This document shows positions 8,454-16,285 of a stretch of 64,000 nt of DNA, in pieces. The notes below the pieces were generated by a model. That model saw only the letters and a list, made by a program, of their open reading frames with translations, was not told the origin of the DNA and did not search any database. The position numbers and the translations under genes are program-made. Position 1 is the stretch's first letter. Every line of letters starts with the position of its first letter. The stretch comes from Candidatus Enterococcus murrayae. GTDB taxonomy: Bacteria; Bacillota; Bacilli; Lactobacillales; Enterococcaceae. Where the stretch lies: contig NZ_JAFLVR010000009.1 of the NCBI RefSeq assembly GCF_017315985.1, positions 1-64,000 on the forward strand, in the 5' to 3' direction.

Positions 8454-8465
8454 GCCTTGATTTCG

Positions 8466-8494
8466 TTGACTTTCAACTTTAATCATACTACAAT
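8466..8494 (+). promoter_or_regulatory. Promoter of the aldolase operon
   Basis: TTGACT (8466-8471), 17-base spacer, TACAAT (8489-8494). It is followed at once by the candidate operator at 8515-8530. Confidence 0.75.
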
Positions 8495-8514
8495 TTTTAC
8501 AAAAGTAAATACAG

Positions 8515-8530
8515 TTTTACAATTGTAAAA
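8515..8530. promoter_or_regulatory. Probable SorC operator
   Basis: TTTTACAATTGTAAAA is a perfect 16-bp palindrome located just after the expected transcription start. A related sequence TTTTACAAAAGTAAA precedes it at 8495-8509, suggesting two tandem sites. The position fits repression by the divergent SorC protein. Confidence 0.65.
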
Positions 8531-8544
8531 AAGGAGATGTTTTT

Positions 8545-9381
8545 TTGTTAGTTAACTCAAAGGTCATGCTGCAAAAAGCCCGAAAAGAAAAGTACGCGGT
8601 TCCTGCTACAAATTTTATTGATTTAGATTCTGCACGCACGTTTGTCAATGTGGCAGAAAAATTAAATAAGCCGTTGATGCTGCCGTTTGCTCAGGCGCAT
8701 AAGGAGCTGATTTCATTAGAAGAGGCGGCCTTGATTGGGAAATATTTAGCGGAAAAGGTCTCTGTCCCAATTGTTTTACATTTGGATCATGGAGAAGATG
8801 TTGCATTTATCAAAAGAGCAATCGACTTAGGATTCACCTCTGTGATGATTGACGCTTCGAAGGAAACGCTGGAGGACAACATTAAAATCACAAAAGAAGT
8901 AGTGGCCTATGCTCATCAAAAAGACGTGACGGTGGAGGCCGAGTTAGGGCATGTCGGTGCTGGCACAAACTACGAAAACCATGAAACAACCGATTCGATT
9001 TATACGGAGGTTAAGGATGTTCAAACATTCGTATCGACTACGAATGTTGATTCGTTAGCGATTTCAATTGGAACCGCTCACGGTGCGTATAAAGGAACTC
9101 CTGTTTTGAACTTTGATCGTTTAAGAGAAATACGTGAAACAACAGAGATTCCATTGGTTCTTCATGGCGGCTCTTCCTCTGGAAATGAAAATTTGAATCG
9201 CTGTGCACTTAATGGCATCGCGAAAATCAATATTTTTACTGATTTTCTGAATGCTGCTTATAAACGTAATATGGAAGAAAGTCCCAAGGATTATCTGGAA
9301 ATGAAACGCTTGGCTAATGATGCGATGGCGAATACTTTGGAAGCGTGCTACAAGACTTTCGCTACTAAAAGTGTTGATTAA
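8545..9381 (+). CDS. Class II ketose-bisphosphate aldolase family protein
   Basis: 278 residues. The start is TTG 8545 with AAGGAG eight bases upstream; no ATG fits better. Zn ligands and catalytic residues of the class II family are present: HLDHG (D81, H82), AELGHVGAG (near 133-140), GTAHGAYKG (H179) and LVLHGGSSSG (H207). Homologues include FbaA, GatY/KbaY and IolJ, which cleave ketose phosphates to DHAP and an aldehyde. It is the first gene of an aldolase / TIM-like isomerase / YjbQ operon. The absence of a kinase or transporter leaves the true substrate open; it need not be fructose-bisphosphate. Confidence 0.85.
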   Translation: MLVNSKVMLQKARKEKYAVPATNFIDLDSARTFVNVAEKLNKPLMLPFAQAHKELISLEEAALIGKYLAEKVSVPIVLHLDHGEDVAFIKRAIDLGFTSVMIDASKETLEDNIKITKEVVAYAHQKDVTVEAELGHVGAGTNYENHETTDSIYTEVKDVQTFVSTTNVDSLAISIGTAHGAYKGTPVLNFDRLREIRETTEIPLVLHGGSSSGNENLNRCALNGIAKINIFTDFLNAAYKRNMEESPKDYLEMKRLANDAMANTLEACYKTFATKSVD

Positions 9382-9396
9382 AAAGGGGGAAAGCAC

Positions 9397-10092
9397 ATGT
9401 CTACTAAAATAAATCGTCCATTTTTTGTATTTAATCCAAAGTCCTATTTGTATGGAGAAGAGCTGCTAGCCTGGGCTAAACGAGCAGACGAATTAGCCTT
9501 AAAATATCCGGAATGTTCCATATTAGTGACAGTTCCTTATGCGGATATTGCAGCGGTAAAGAATGCGACGGAGCAGATTATTGTGACCGCACAGCACATG
9601 GATGGCATCAAACCGGGTCGCGGGATCGGTCATGTACTGCCTGAATCGATCTATCATGCAGGAGCGCGAGCAGTCTTTTTGAACCATGCGGAACGACCAT
9701 TGACAGTCAGTGATTTGTCTCAAGCGTTGAAGCGAGCAAAAGAGCTGGGTATCCAGACCATCGTTTGTGCGGACTCGATTGCTGAAGCGCAAGCGGTGGC
9801 TATAATGGGAGCGGATGTTATTTTATGTGAACCAACGGAACTGATTGGTACAGGACAAACAAGTGACAGCGCGTATATCCAACAGACCAATCAAGCAATC
9901 AAGGAGATTGACGAAACCATTCTGGTGATGCAGGCAGCTGGGATCAGCACAGCAGAAGATGTTTACCGTACGATTGAACTAGGCGCTGATGGTACCGGCT
10001 GCACGAGCGGCATAACAAATGCTGAATCACCATTAGAGATGTTAACTGAAATGGTGGAGGCTTTAGTAAAAGCATATAAGGAAAGAGGCTAA
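9397..10092 (+). CDS. Divergent triose-phosphate isomerase paralogue
   Basis: 231 residues, shorter than the usual 250. The TIM catalytic positions are kept: N13 and K15 (FNPKS), H97 (LNHAERP instead of GHSERR) and E145 (CEPTELIGTG instead of YEPVWAIGTG). The phosphate-binding glycines are present near the C-terminus. The altered loop sequences suggest a different phosphorylated triose or tetrose; EryH-type erythrulose-phosphate isomerases are known members of such TIM branches. AAAGGGGGAAAG precedes ATG 9397, 15 bases after the aldolase stop. Working with the aldolase it would interconvert ketose- and aldose-phosphate products. Confidence 0.8.
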   Translation: MSTKINRPFFVFNPKSYLYGEELLAWAKRADELALKYPECSILVTVPYADIAAVKNATEQIIVTAQHMDGIKPGRGIGHVLPESIYHAGARAVFLNHAERPLTVSDLSQALKRAKELGIQTIVCADSIAEAQAVAIMGADVILCEPTELIGTGQTSDSAYIQQTNQAIKEIDETILVMQAAGISTAEDVYRTIELGADGTGCTSGITNAESPLEMLTEMVEALVKAYKERG

Positions 10093-10097
10093 ATAAT

Positions 10098-10616
10098 ATG
10101 AATGTCAAACATGAGCAGCTGTCCCTAGAGACGCAGGCGGGGAAAGTAACGTATTTGGATATTACACTGCAATTGAGAAAAGCGATAAAAAATTCTGGTA
10201 TTCAGGATGGGATGTGCGCAATTACGACACCGCATACCACCTGTTCAGTAATTTTTGAGGAATATGTTCACGATAAGGATTGGAAGGGCGACGAATTTCT
10301 GCAGGTAGATCAAAACCGAATTTTGGATCGCTTGGTGCCGCGACAGTACACGGAATCTGATTACCTGTATCCCGGTCCGGCCCATGTGGAATTTTTGAAG
10401 GATTTAGCCGCAAAAGATCCAAATTATCTGCCGGATCCGGTCTCTATCTTGAATGCGGATGCGCATATCAAGGGGTCACTGTTTGGCGCGAGTGAAACAG
10501 TGATCATTAAAGAGGGAGAGCCCTTGATCGGTTCTGTCGGTTATCTGTATTTTGTCGATTGGGATCAAAATCGCGAGCGCACTCGCACATGCAATTTGAT
10601 GATCATGGGACAATAA
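10098..10616 (+). CDS. YjbQ/UPF0047 family protein
   Basis: 172 residues, about 30 longer than typical YjbQ proteins. The family core is visible: TTPHTTCSVIF (about 35-45), HVEFLKDLA, HIKGSLFGASETV and GEPLIGSVGYLYFVDWD. E. coli YjbQ has weak thiamine-phosphate synthase activity, but the physiological role of the family is unsettled. The extra length is an insertion around 50-85. It starts 5 bases after the TIM-like stop, so it is strictly co-transcribed with sugar-phosphate enzymes. Confidence 0.8.
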   Translation: MNVKHEQLSLETQAGKVTYLDITLQLRKAIKNSGIQDGMCAITTPHTTCSVIFEEYVHDKDWKGDEFLQVDQNRILDRLVPRQYTESDYLYPGPAHVEFLKDLAAKDPNYLPDPVSILNADAHIKGSLFGASETVIIKEGEPLIGSVGYLYFVDWDQNRERTRTCNLMIMGQ

Positions 10617-10622
10617 GAAAAG

Positions 10623-10669
10623 AAGTGCATCTGAGTGAAATTCTTTCACTTTAGATCGCACTTTTTTTT
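10623..10669 (+). terminator. Terminator of the aldolase operon
   Basis: AAGTGC-ATCT-GAGTGAAA pairs with TTTCACTT-AGAT-GCACTT, followed by eight Ts. Confidence 0.85.
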
Positions 10670-10809
10670 GCTTGTTTGAGGCACTTATACAAATAGTAGT
10701 TAGTTATTTTAAAATTTCCCGATTTAAAAACTTTAAAAGAAATAAAGAAAATGAATGCTTAAATAAAAGGTTTTTGATCCTGCTTGATATAAAAAATTTA
10801 TATTTTCTA

Positions 10810-10838
10810 TTTACAAACAAGTTATTTATCGTTATTAT
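10810..10838 (+). promoter_or_regulatory. Promoter of the unknown gene at 10887
   Basis: TTTACA (10810-10815), 17-base spacer, TATTAT (10833-10838), in an AT-rich setting. Confidence 0.6.
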
Positions 10839-10850
10839 ATTTTTTATAAA

Positions 10851-10865
10851 ATGAAAACGATTTCT
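10851..10865 (+). promoter_or_regulatory. cre box (CcpA site)
   Basis: ATGAAAACGATTTCT fits the cre consensus WTGNAANCGNWNNCW at all 15 positions. It lies just downstream of the predicted transcription start, a position typical for CcpA repression. Confidence 0.7.
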
Positions 10866-10886
10866 TTTAAAGTGGGGGTATAAATA

Positions 10887-11933
10887 ATGGATGTAGCAAA
10901 ATTAGGGCAAAGACAGCTTTTTTTGATGAAATGGGTAAATCTTGAACGGAGAATCATCAAACGATATGAACAAACTAAAAGTGTTTCGGAGGTCATTGAG
11001 TATCTTGTTGCTATTTTGGTGCGCAGCGCTATCTGCTCGGAAGCGATCTCGGAGAAACTTCAATCGTTGATTCGCGAGTTGTTTTTGACTGCAGAGCCTG
11101 ATGATACACTGCGCCGTCATTTGCCGTACTTTGAAAAATATTTTAAAAAAGGTGAACGGAAGACACTCATCAAGCGTCTGTTTAAAAATAGAACAACTTA
11201 TTTAGCGGCCACAGAAGAGGCTCGCGGCTATAAAAAGTATTTAGAGCAGGAAGGGAAATTGGATAATTGGCAGGAAAACCATGCTTACATCATGGAGTCC
11301 TTTTTTTCGGATGCCAATGGCAAACGCCATAAGCTGACTATTCGTGAAGCAGATCCTACGAAGGACGAGGAGATTATTTCAAATAGTTTACAAATCCTGA
11401 CTACCTTGACTATTTTTGAAGTAGACGGCGTGCGAAAATTCGTCAATTTCTTAAACTATGAAGGCTCTGGAAAAATCATCACCACAAAATATAGCGCTCG
11501 GTCGGAAAAAGCTCAGGAGCCAACTCAAGCTGCAGCAAATGAGAAGAAGCCGAGTTCTAGTGAACAAGATAAATCCGTTGCAGGTGGAGCAGGGCGGACG
11601 GATACTGGAACTGAATCAACAAAGAGTGTGAAATCAGAGAGCCCTTCGGACAAACACGAGAATGAAGGCGACCACTCCACGAAGAAAACCCGTGCAGATT
11701 CGGCATCACCCCAAATGATTATCAAGACTGAAAGCAGCAATCCGCGAACTTCTCCGATAAGTACTGTCGCTTTGCCGCAAAAAACGGACGAGAAAAAGCC
11801 TTTCACTGTTCCGCAAAAAACAGACACCTCCTACATGACCATTGGCAAGAACCTTGATCAGAGCCAAAACGAAGGCGAGCGGTGGCCGTGGCAAAGGACA
11901 CTTGGAAAGTTTTTAGGAAGAAATAAGAAATAG
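10887..11933 (+). CDS. Unknown protein with helical domain and disordered tail
   Basis: 348 residues; no family recognised. No signal peptide or membrane segment is evident. Residues 1-195 look folded: a basic, helix-rich first half (MKWVNLERRIIKRYEQ, KKGERKTLIKRLFK) and a second part with alternating hydrophobics (LTTLTIFEVDGVRKFVNFL). Residues about 197-330 are low-complexity, rich in Ser, Lys, Glu, Thr and Pro, and contain the repeated element (V/L)PQKTDxK. The end is a basic amphipathic segment ERWPWQRTLGKFLGRNKK. GTGGGGGT precedes the ATG. The gene stands alone behind its own promoter and a perfect cre, so it should be repressed when glucose is abundant. Confidence 0.7.
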   Translation: MDVAKLGQRQLFLMKWVNLERRIIKRYEQTKSVSEVIEYLVAILVRSAICSEAISEKLQSLIRELFLTAEPDDTLRRHLPYFEKYFKKGERKTLIKRLFKNRTTYLAATEEARGYKKYLEQEGKLDNWQENHAYIMESFFSDANGKRHKLTIREADPTKDEEIISNSLQILTTLTIFEVDGVRKFVNFLNYEGSGKIITTKYSARSEKAQEPTQAAANEKKPSSSEQDKSVAGGAGRTDTGTESTKSVKSESPSDKHENEGDHSTKKTRADSASPQMIIKTESSNPRTSPISTVALPQKTDEKKPFTVPQKTDTSYMTIGKNLDQSQNEGERWPWQRTLGKFLGRNKK

Positions 11934-12295
11934 CCTCTTTGTTTCAGAACAGGTGGCTTATTAAAGGTGCAGCATGATTGAAAAAGACAGACGATCAGGC
12001 TTATTCAGTGTGGAGAAAATTAGCTGATCTGGTAAAACCGACAGCGAAACGTTAAGACAACTTCTAGCTAAAGCCATCGTTATAATCTATAATTTATGTA
12101 TATAGGATAGAAATAGTTTCGAATGCGGTGATTTTGTGTTAGCAAAAAAGCTTTGCTTGGATAATTAGTTAAAGGAATTGATGACGTTCTCATATAACAT
12201 GTGTCCCTTTGATATTTGGCAGGATGAGTGTAATGAGACAGTCAATGTGAATGCCCTGCTTTTTTTAACGGAAAACGATAACAAGGAGGAGACGA
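11934..12295. other. 362-base intergenic region
   Basis: No gene, clear terminator or convincing promoter was found, apart from the ribosome binding site AAGGAGGAG of the following phosphatase gene. Confidence 0.5.
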
Positions 12296-13090
12296 ATGAT
12301 TAAAGCAGTTGCGGTGGATATGGACGGCACATTTTTGAATGGGGCCAATACTTATGAACATGAGCGGTTCGATCGTCTGTTTGCTCAGATGCAGGAAAGG
12401 GACATTCGGTTTATTGTTGCCAGCGGTAATCAATACTATCAATTGAAGTCTTTCTTTCCTGGTAAGGAGGGGCAAATTACTTTCGTTTCGGATAATGGCG
12501 CGCTGATTTTTAAGGAGCAAAAGCTGGCACGAGAGCATCATTTTTCTAGTGAATTGGTCAATAAAATTATTGCGTTTCTAGTAGAAAAAAGCAATGATCT
12601 GGATTTTGTAGCCTGTGGGATCAAATCTTCCTATATGTTGAAAAGTGCCAACGAGGGGTTCAAAAAATTTGCCAGGATCTACAGCTATGAAATGGAGGAA
12701 GTGGACAGCTTCGAAACCTTGCCGGAGGACCCGATTGTAAAGTTCGCCTTAGATGTCGCGGTGGAAAAAACCGCAGAGATTGCAGAGCGGCTCAATCAGG
12801 CTTTTGAGGGATCTATTACCGCGGTTACCAGCGGACATGGCAGTATTGATATTATTATTCCAGGAATCACAAAAGGAAATGCGATTAAATGGCTGTTAGA
12901 CGAATGGGAAATTGAGCCAAACGAGTTGGTTGCTTTTGGTGATGCAAATAATGATTTGGAAATGCTGGCTCTGACTGAGCAAAGCTATGCCATGAAGGAG
13001 TGCAGTCCGGAGGTATTAGCGACTGCGAAAAAGCAAGCTCCCTCGAATAATGAATCCGGTGTCTTGCAGGTGCTGGAAAAATTATTGTAA
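12296..13090 (+). CDS. HAD-superfamily sugar phosphatase (SupH/YbiV-like)
   Basis: 264 residues, Cof-type HAD-IIB. Motif I is DMDGTFLN (nucleophile D8, acid D10), motif II is ASGNQYYQLKSFFP (about 43-56), and motif IV is FGDANNDLEML (about 218-228). The ASGNQYYQ segment and overall alignment are closer to E. coli YbiV (SupH) than to YidA. YbiV dephosphorylates small sugar phosphates such as ribose-5-P and fructose-1-P. AAGGAGGAG precedes the ATG. It is monocistronic with a strong terminator. Confidence 0.85.
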   Translation: MIKAVAVDMDGTFLNGANTYEHERFDRLFAQMQERDIRFIVASGNQYYQLKSFFPGKEGQITFVSDNGALIFKEQKLAREHHFSSELVNKIIAFLVEKSNDLDFVACGIKSSYMLKSANEGFKKFARIYSYEMEEVDSFETLPEDPIVKFALDVAVEKTAEIAERLNQAFEGSITAVTSGHGSIDIIIPGITKGNAIKWLLDEWEIEPNELVAFGDANNDLEMLALTEQSYAMKECSPEVLATAKKQAPSNNESGVLQVLEKLL

Positions 13091-13109
13091 TAATGAAAAA
13101 AGCGATAAA

Positions 13110-13148
13110 GCGGGAAAACAGGAAAAACTGTTTTCCCACTTTTTTTGT
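13110..13148 (+). terminator. Rho-independent terminator
   Basis: GGGAAAACAG (13112-13121) pairs with CTGTTTTCCC (13128-13137), followed by a T-run. Confidence 0.9.
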
Positions 13149-13174
13149 CTAGCAAAGTGGTCTTTGCCTACAGG

Positions 13175-13203
13175 TTGAACTCTTGCAGGCAACATGCTAA
13201 TAT
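13175..13203 (+). promoter_or_regulatory. Promoter of the nucleotidyltransferase-TetR-SnoaL operon
   Basis: TTGAAC (13175-13180), 17-base spacer, TAATAT (13198-13203). The -10 overlaps the inverted repeat at 13199-13236. Confidence 0.75.
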
Positions 13204-13236
13204 ATAAAAACGACAACGGTGTCGTTTTTATATATT
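13199..13236. promoter_or_regulatory. Probable TetR operator: 17-bp perfect inverted repeat
   Basis: AATATATAAAAACGACA (13199-13215), four bases, then its exact reverse complement (13220-13236). It covers the -10 and transcription start, so a bound protein would block the operon. The TetR regulator encoded as second gene is the natural candidate. Confidence 0.75.
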
Positions 13237-13312
13237 GAAAAATTAATAACAGTAACACTTGGATGTGAAGAAGCGGTTTCGATTACTGATCAAATCGTAA
13301 AGGAGTGAAAAA

Positions 13313-13975
13313 ATGAGTCATTCATACAATGAAATCAAGCAGGTCGCATTACAACTGATAAAGGCAGAAAAAATTCGTGGCTTGTTCTATTTTGCCGGGG
13401 GAATTGTTCCTTACTTATTAGCTGATAGTGAGTCGGATCGTGAACATGGGGATATTGACGTCGTCGTTGAAAAAAGTGATATGCCAATGATTAGAGAATA
13501 TCTAAAGGAACAGAAGGTTTATCAAAAAGCAACAGATTCCATGTTTATCCCGTTTAATCGGAAGCAGCTGGATTTTGGTTTAGTGGTCCAGATAAATGAA
13601 ATCCCCGTTAACTTTTCGCCGTTTACACTTTATGGGGGTGAGATGCGCCAAAGAAATTTTTCCCTTGAGGAAGCGGGACAAGCTTTGCTGGTAGAGGCTT
13701 TACTTAGGGATGTCGAGAGTGAGGTATTTTTCAGCACGAATGTACTGGAAAAGAAGCAAATCATAAAATCCTACTCTTTGGAGACTGTTAAAGCAGCAAA
13801 GAAGCAGTCTAATAGATGGAAGGATCAAATCGACATAAGGCAAATTGACAGTATGGGTGTTAACTCCCAAAAATATGCCCGATTAGCAAAAGCCTTCAAC
13901 ATGATGAGCCTAGAAATGATCAGTGCCGATACGTATGACGAACTGCTTGCTGCAGGCGACGACATCAAGGAATGA
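13313..13975 (+). CDS. Nucleotidyltransferase-fold protein
   Basis: 220 residues. FAGGIVPYLLAD (about 27-38) followed by SDREHGDIDVVVEKSD (about 40-55) is the GG/hDhDh pattern of the minimal nucleotidyltransferase fold, as in aminoglycoside and lincosamide adenylyltransferases (ANT, Lnu). A third acidic position could be D92 (QLDFGLVV). Substrate unknown; an antibiotic-modifying role is possible but not shown. AAGGAG precedes the ATG. It is the first gene of an operon with a TetR regulator and a SnoaL-like protein. Confidence 0.65.
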   Translation: MSHSYNEIKQVALQLIKAEKIRGLFYFAGGIVPYLLADSESDREHGDIDVVVEKSDMPMIREYLKEQKVYQKATDSMFIPFNRKQLDFGLVVQINEIPVNFSPFTLYGGEMRQRNFSLEEAGQALLVEALLRDVESEVFFSTNVLEKKQIIKSYSLETVKAAKKQSNRWKDQIDIRQIDSMGVNSQKYARLAKAFNMMSLEMISADTYDELLAAGDDIKE

Positions 13976-14010
13976 TGCTTCTCAACTGGGAAATATTGAA
14001 AGGAAAATTT

Positions 14011-14694
14011 ATGCCGAAAGTAAAAGAAGAGTATTTTGAAAAGAAGCGAAACGATATATTGGATGCTGCATTAGCTGTCTGTATGAGGAAGGCGGTTTAC
14101 GAGGTCAGCATGTCGGATATCGTCAAGGAAATGAAGGCCAGCCGCGGCGGGATATACAAGTATTTCGAGAACATAGATGAGGTACTTATCGCACTAGTTA
14201 ACCGAGAGGGCAGCAGGTTTGAAGGAAATGACGTTTCGAGGATCGAACAGATTCTTCAAGCTCAAAAGAAGCCTGAGCAGGTGCTTGTTGATCTATTTGA
14301 TTATTCAACAGAACGGGTACTGGCTGCCTTCAATGTTTATGGGAAAATTTTCTTGGACATGGATATCCCGTTAGCCAATGATCCAGAAAGAAGTCAAGCG
14401 TTTCATTCAAGAATCGAGGAAAATGCGAGATTTGTCTATTTAAGCGGTCATATTTTTACATTTATTACTGAGAAAACGCGGGAAGGCTACTTTCACCCGC
14501 TTCTTCCGTTGTCAGAAATCACTAGTTTTATCATTGCCTCCTTTGACGGGATTGTCGGAGATGTCCTTTATTCAAATTATTATTCATTTAAGGAAGGCAC
14601 ACCTGATTACGAGTTTAACGGGGAAAAGCTTATCGCAGCATTGTGTAAAAGTGTCATTTTACTTCTTAACGGAGATCATACCGTTTTAGCATAG
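14011..14694 (+). CDS. TetR-family transcriptional regulator
   Basis: 227 residues from ATG 14011 (GAAAGGA seven bases upstream); the in-frame ATG at 13972 lies inside the previous gene and lacks a site. The TetR helix-turn-helix is at about 10-58, with SMSDIVKEMKASRGGIYKYFENIDEVL as its core (in shorter form: ASRGGIYKYFEN recognition helix). The C-terminal ligand domain resembles the YfiR/BscR type. It probably autoregulates through the 17-bp inverted repeat at 13199-13236. Confidence 0.9.
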   Translation: MPKVKEEYFEKKRNDILDAALAVCMRKAVYEVSMSDIVKEMKASRGGIYKYFENIDEVLIALVNREGSRFEGNDVSRIEQILQAQKKPEQVLVDLFDYSTERVLAAFNVYGKIFLDMDIPLANDPERSQAFHSRIEENARFVYLSGHIFTFITEKTREGYFHPLLPLSEITSFIIASFDGIVGDVLYSNYYSFKEGTPDYEFNGEKLIAALCKSVILLLNGDHTVLA

Positions 14695-14707
14695 TGGAGG
14701 GATAGGA

Positions 14708-15118
14708 ATGAACAAAAAAGAAATCATTAAGTATTTTTACGAGGTTGTTGTATCAAAGAACCTGCTTGATCAAGTGGCGGACTATATTTCGCCGGAGTGT
14801 ACGGTCAGGGCAGGGGAGGCGATTATTCCGCTAGGTGTTGAAGGGATGAAGGAGCATCTTATTGATGTAAAAAAAACCTATCCCGACTATACAATGAATA
14901 TCATCCGTCAGTTTGAGGATCACGACTATATTATTTCGGAATTTATTATGGAAGGGACTCATAAGGGGGATTGGTTAGGAATGAAAGCGACAAATAAGAA
15001 GCTTTCATTTACAGGTGTGGATATCGACAAGGTTGTAGATGGAAAAATCGTTGAGCATGGTGGAGCAGTGAATACCTTTGAAACTCTTTTCCAAGAAAAC
15101 ATAATCAAGCCTTCTTAA
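14708..15118 (+). CDS. SnoaL-like ester-cyclase-family protein
   Basis: 136 residues, NTF2-like fold typical of SnoaL/ester cyclase proteins: YFYEVVVSKN, the central EGMKEHL...YPDYTM segment, and GTHKGDWLGMKATNK...GVDIDKVVDGKIVEH. The characterised SnoaL is a polyketide cyclase, but bacterial stand-alone members often act on small toxic compounds or are uncharacterised. GGAGG precedes the ATG, 13 bases after the TetR stop, so it is the likely regulated target. Confidence 0.75.
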   Translation: MNKKEIIKYFYEVVVSKNLLDQVADYISPECTVRAGEAIIPLGVEGMKEHLIDVKKTYPDYTMNIIRQFEDHDYIISEFIMEGTHKGDWLGMKATNKKLSFTGVDIDKVVDGKIVEHGGAVNTFETLFQENIIKPS

Positions 15119-15194
15119 AGATTTGAGGCACACAGCGACAGATGTCGAAACACGGGAAACCAGAAGCATAAGTACACTAATAAGTTATGAATTT

Positions 15195-15239
15195 GCCTAA
15201 AAAAGATCGATAGATTCGCTCTATCGATCTTTTTTAGGC
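15195..15239. terminator. Bidirectional terminator, 19-bp perfect stem
   Basis: GCCTAAAAAAGATCGATAG (15195-15213) and its exact complement (15221-15239) around a 7-base loop. It serves both the SnoaL operon and queH; the queH stop codon lies within it. Confidence 0.9.
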
Positions 15240-15977
15240 TTCAGTTGTTTGGGCTTGATGTTCCTTTACATAGGCTTTGGCTTCTTTGTTGATTGTTTTT
15301 AGATCACAGCCCTGCTGCTTCGCGGCGAAAACACAGCCGCAGTAGCATTGACGGTAAACATCGTATTCTTTACACAGTTCAATCGAACGCTGGTAGCCAG
15401 AATTTTTCTTGAAATCACTCGGTAAGTAGTGAGTATTGTAAATTTTTTGAATATCCATACCGATTTGATTGATCAATTGGCTATTTTTTTTCGGAGAGAT
15501 CGTCAACGCACTGCCGAAATAGTCGTATCCGCGCTCCACTGCTTCTTTCGCTGCTAAATCCAAGCGCATATTAAAGCAAGCTGTACACCGCTGGCCGCCT
15601 TCAGGCTCCTCCGTCAGCTCTTTTTGCTGCATCAATTGAATGAACTCATTTGGCTTATAGTCATCGATGATCAGGTTCACTCGATTTCCTGTCGCCGCGT
15701 TAAAGTCGTTGATGAACTTTTCTTGGACCAAGACACGCCGCTGATACTCACTTTTGGGATGAATATTGGAATTTGAAAAGAAGATTGTTACATCCGCGTG
15801 CTGAGTCAGAAATTCCAGAGTGTAGGTACTGCAGGGAGGACAACAGGAATGAATCAAAATCCGCGGGCGGACAGCTTCCTTTTCCCACGATTGAATCATT
15901 TTATGCAGCACACGATCATAATTTATTTTTTGGTTGCTCATTTTTTCAACGATTTCCGTTGCATCTATTGTATTCAT
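15234..15977 (-). CDS. queH: Epoxyqueuosine reductase QueH
   Basis: 247 residues, DUF208/QueH family. The metal-binding cysteine motifs are present: HSCCPPCSTY (about 43-52), CTACFNMRLD (about 130) and CYCGCVFA (about 220). QueH carries out the last step of queuosine synthesis in tRNA, reducing epoxyqueuosine, and replaces QueG in many Firmicutes. AGGTGA lies upstream of the ATG. No other que genes are nearby. Confidence 0.9.
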   Translation of the reverse strand: MNTIDATEIVEKMSNQKINYDRVLHKMIQSWEKEAVRPRILIHSCCPPCSTYTLEFLTQHADVTIFFSNSNIHPKSEYQRRVLVQEKFINDFNAATGNRVNLIIDDYKPNEFIQLMQQKELTEEPEGGQRCTACFNMRLDLAAKEAVERGYDYFGSALTISPKKNSQLINQIGMDIQKIYNTHYLPSDFKKNSGYQRSIELCKEYDVYRQCYCGCVFAAKQQGCDLKTINKEAKAYVKEHQAQTTEA

Positions 15978-16111
15978 AAAATCACCTGAAGGTATTATAA
16001 GCGAAAGAAGATCATAAAGAAAGCTGTGGAAGACGTTCTGATAAATTAGAGCACACTGTTTTGAAAGTAAAAAAAGTCTGAGAATGATTGAATTTCTTAT
16101 TCTAGGGATAT

Positions 16112-16140
16112 AGTATATACTTTACGGTATATACCGTAAA
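16112..16140. promoter_or_regulatory. Paired GTATATAC operator upstream of the GntR/UTRA gene
   Basis: AGTATATAC (16112-16120), six bases, GTATATACC (16127-16135). The second box is the centre of the perfect 20-bp palindrome TTTACGGTATATACCGTAAA (16121-16140). The same two-box arrangement with the same six-base spacer recurs at 19388-19411. Confidence 0.75.
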
Positions 16141-16285
16141 AAAATCTAGCCAAGTCAATGAAGAATCAGTATAGTGAAATTGAAAAGTTTTTCAGTTTGA
16201 AAGAGAAACATAAAAATGACTACTTGTTTCACTTGTTGGTTCAATCCACCACTGGAACAATAAAGGAAAAAAATAAGGAGAAAAT

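Noticed and set aside
10672-10854. 60-codon frame between the yjbQ terminator and the unknown gene
   Set aside because: It begins in the T-run of a terminator and covers the promoter of the next gene; translation is Phe/Ile/Lys-rich AT noise.
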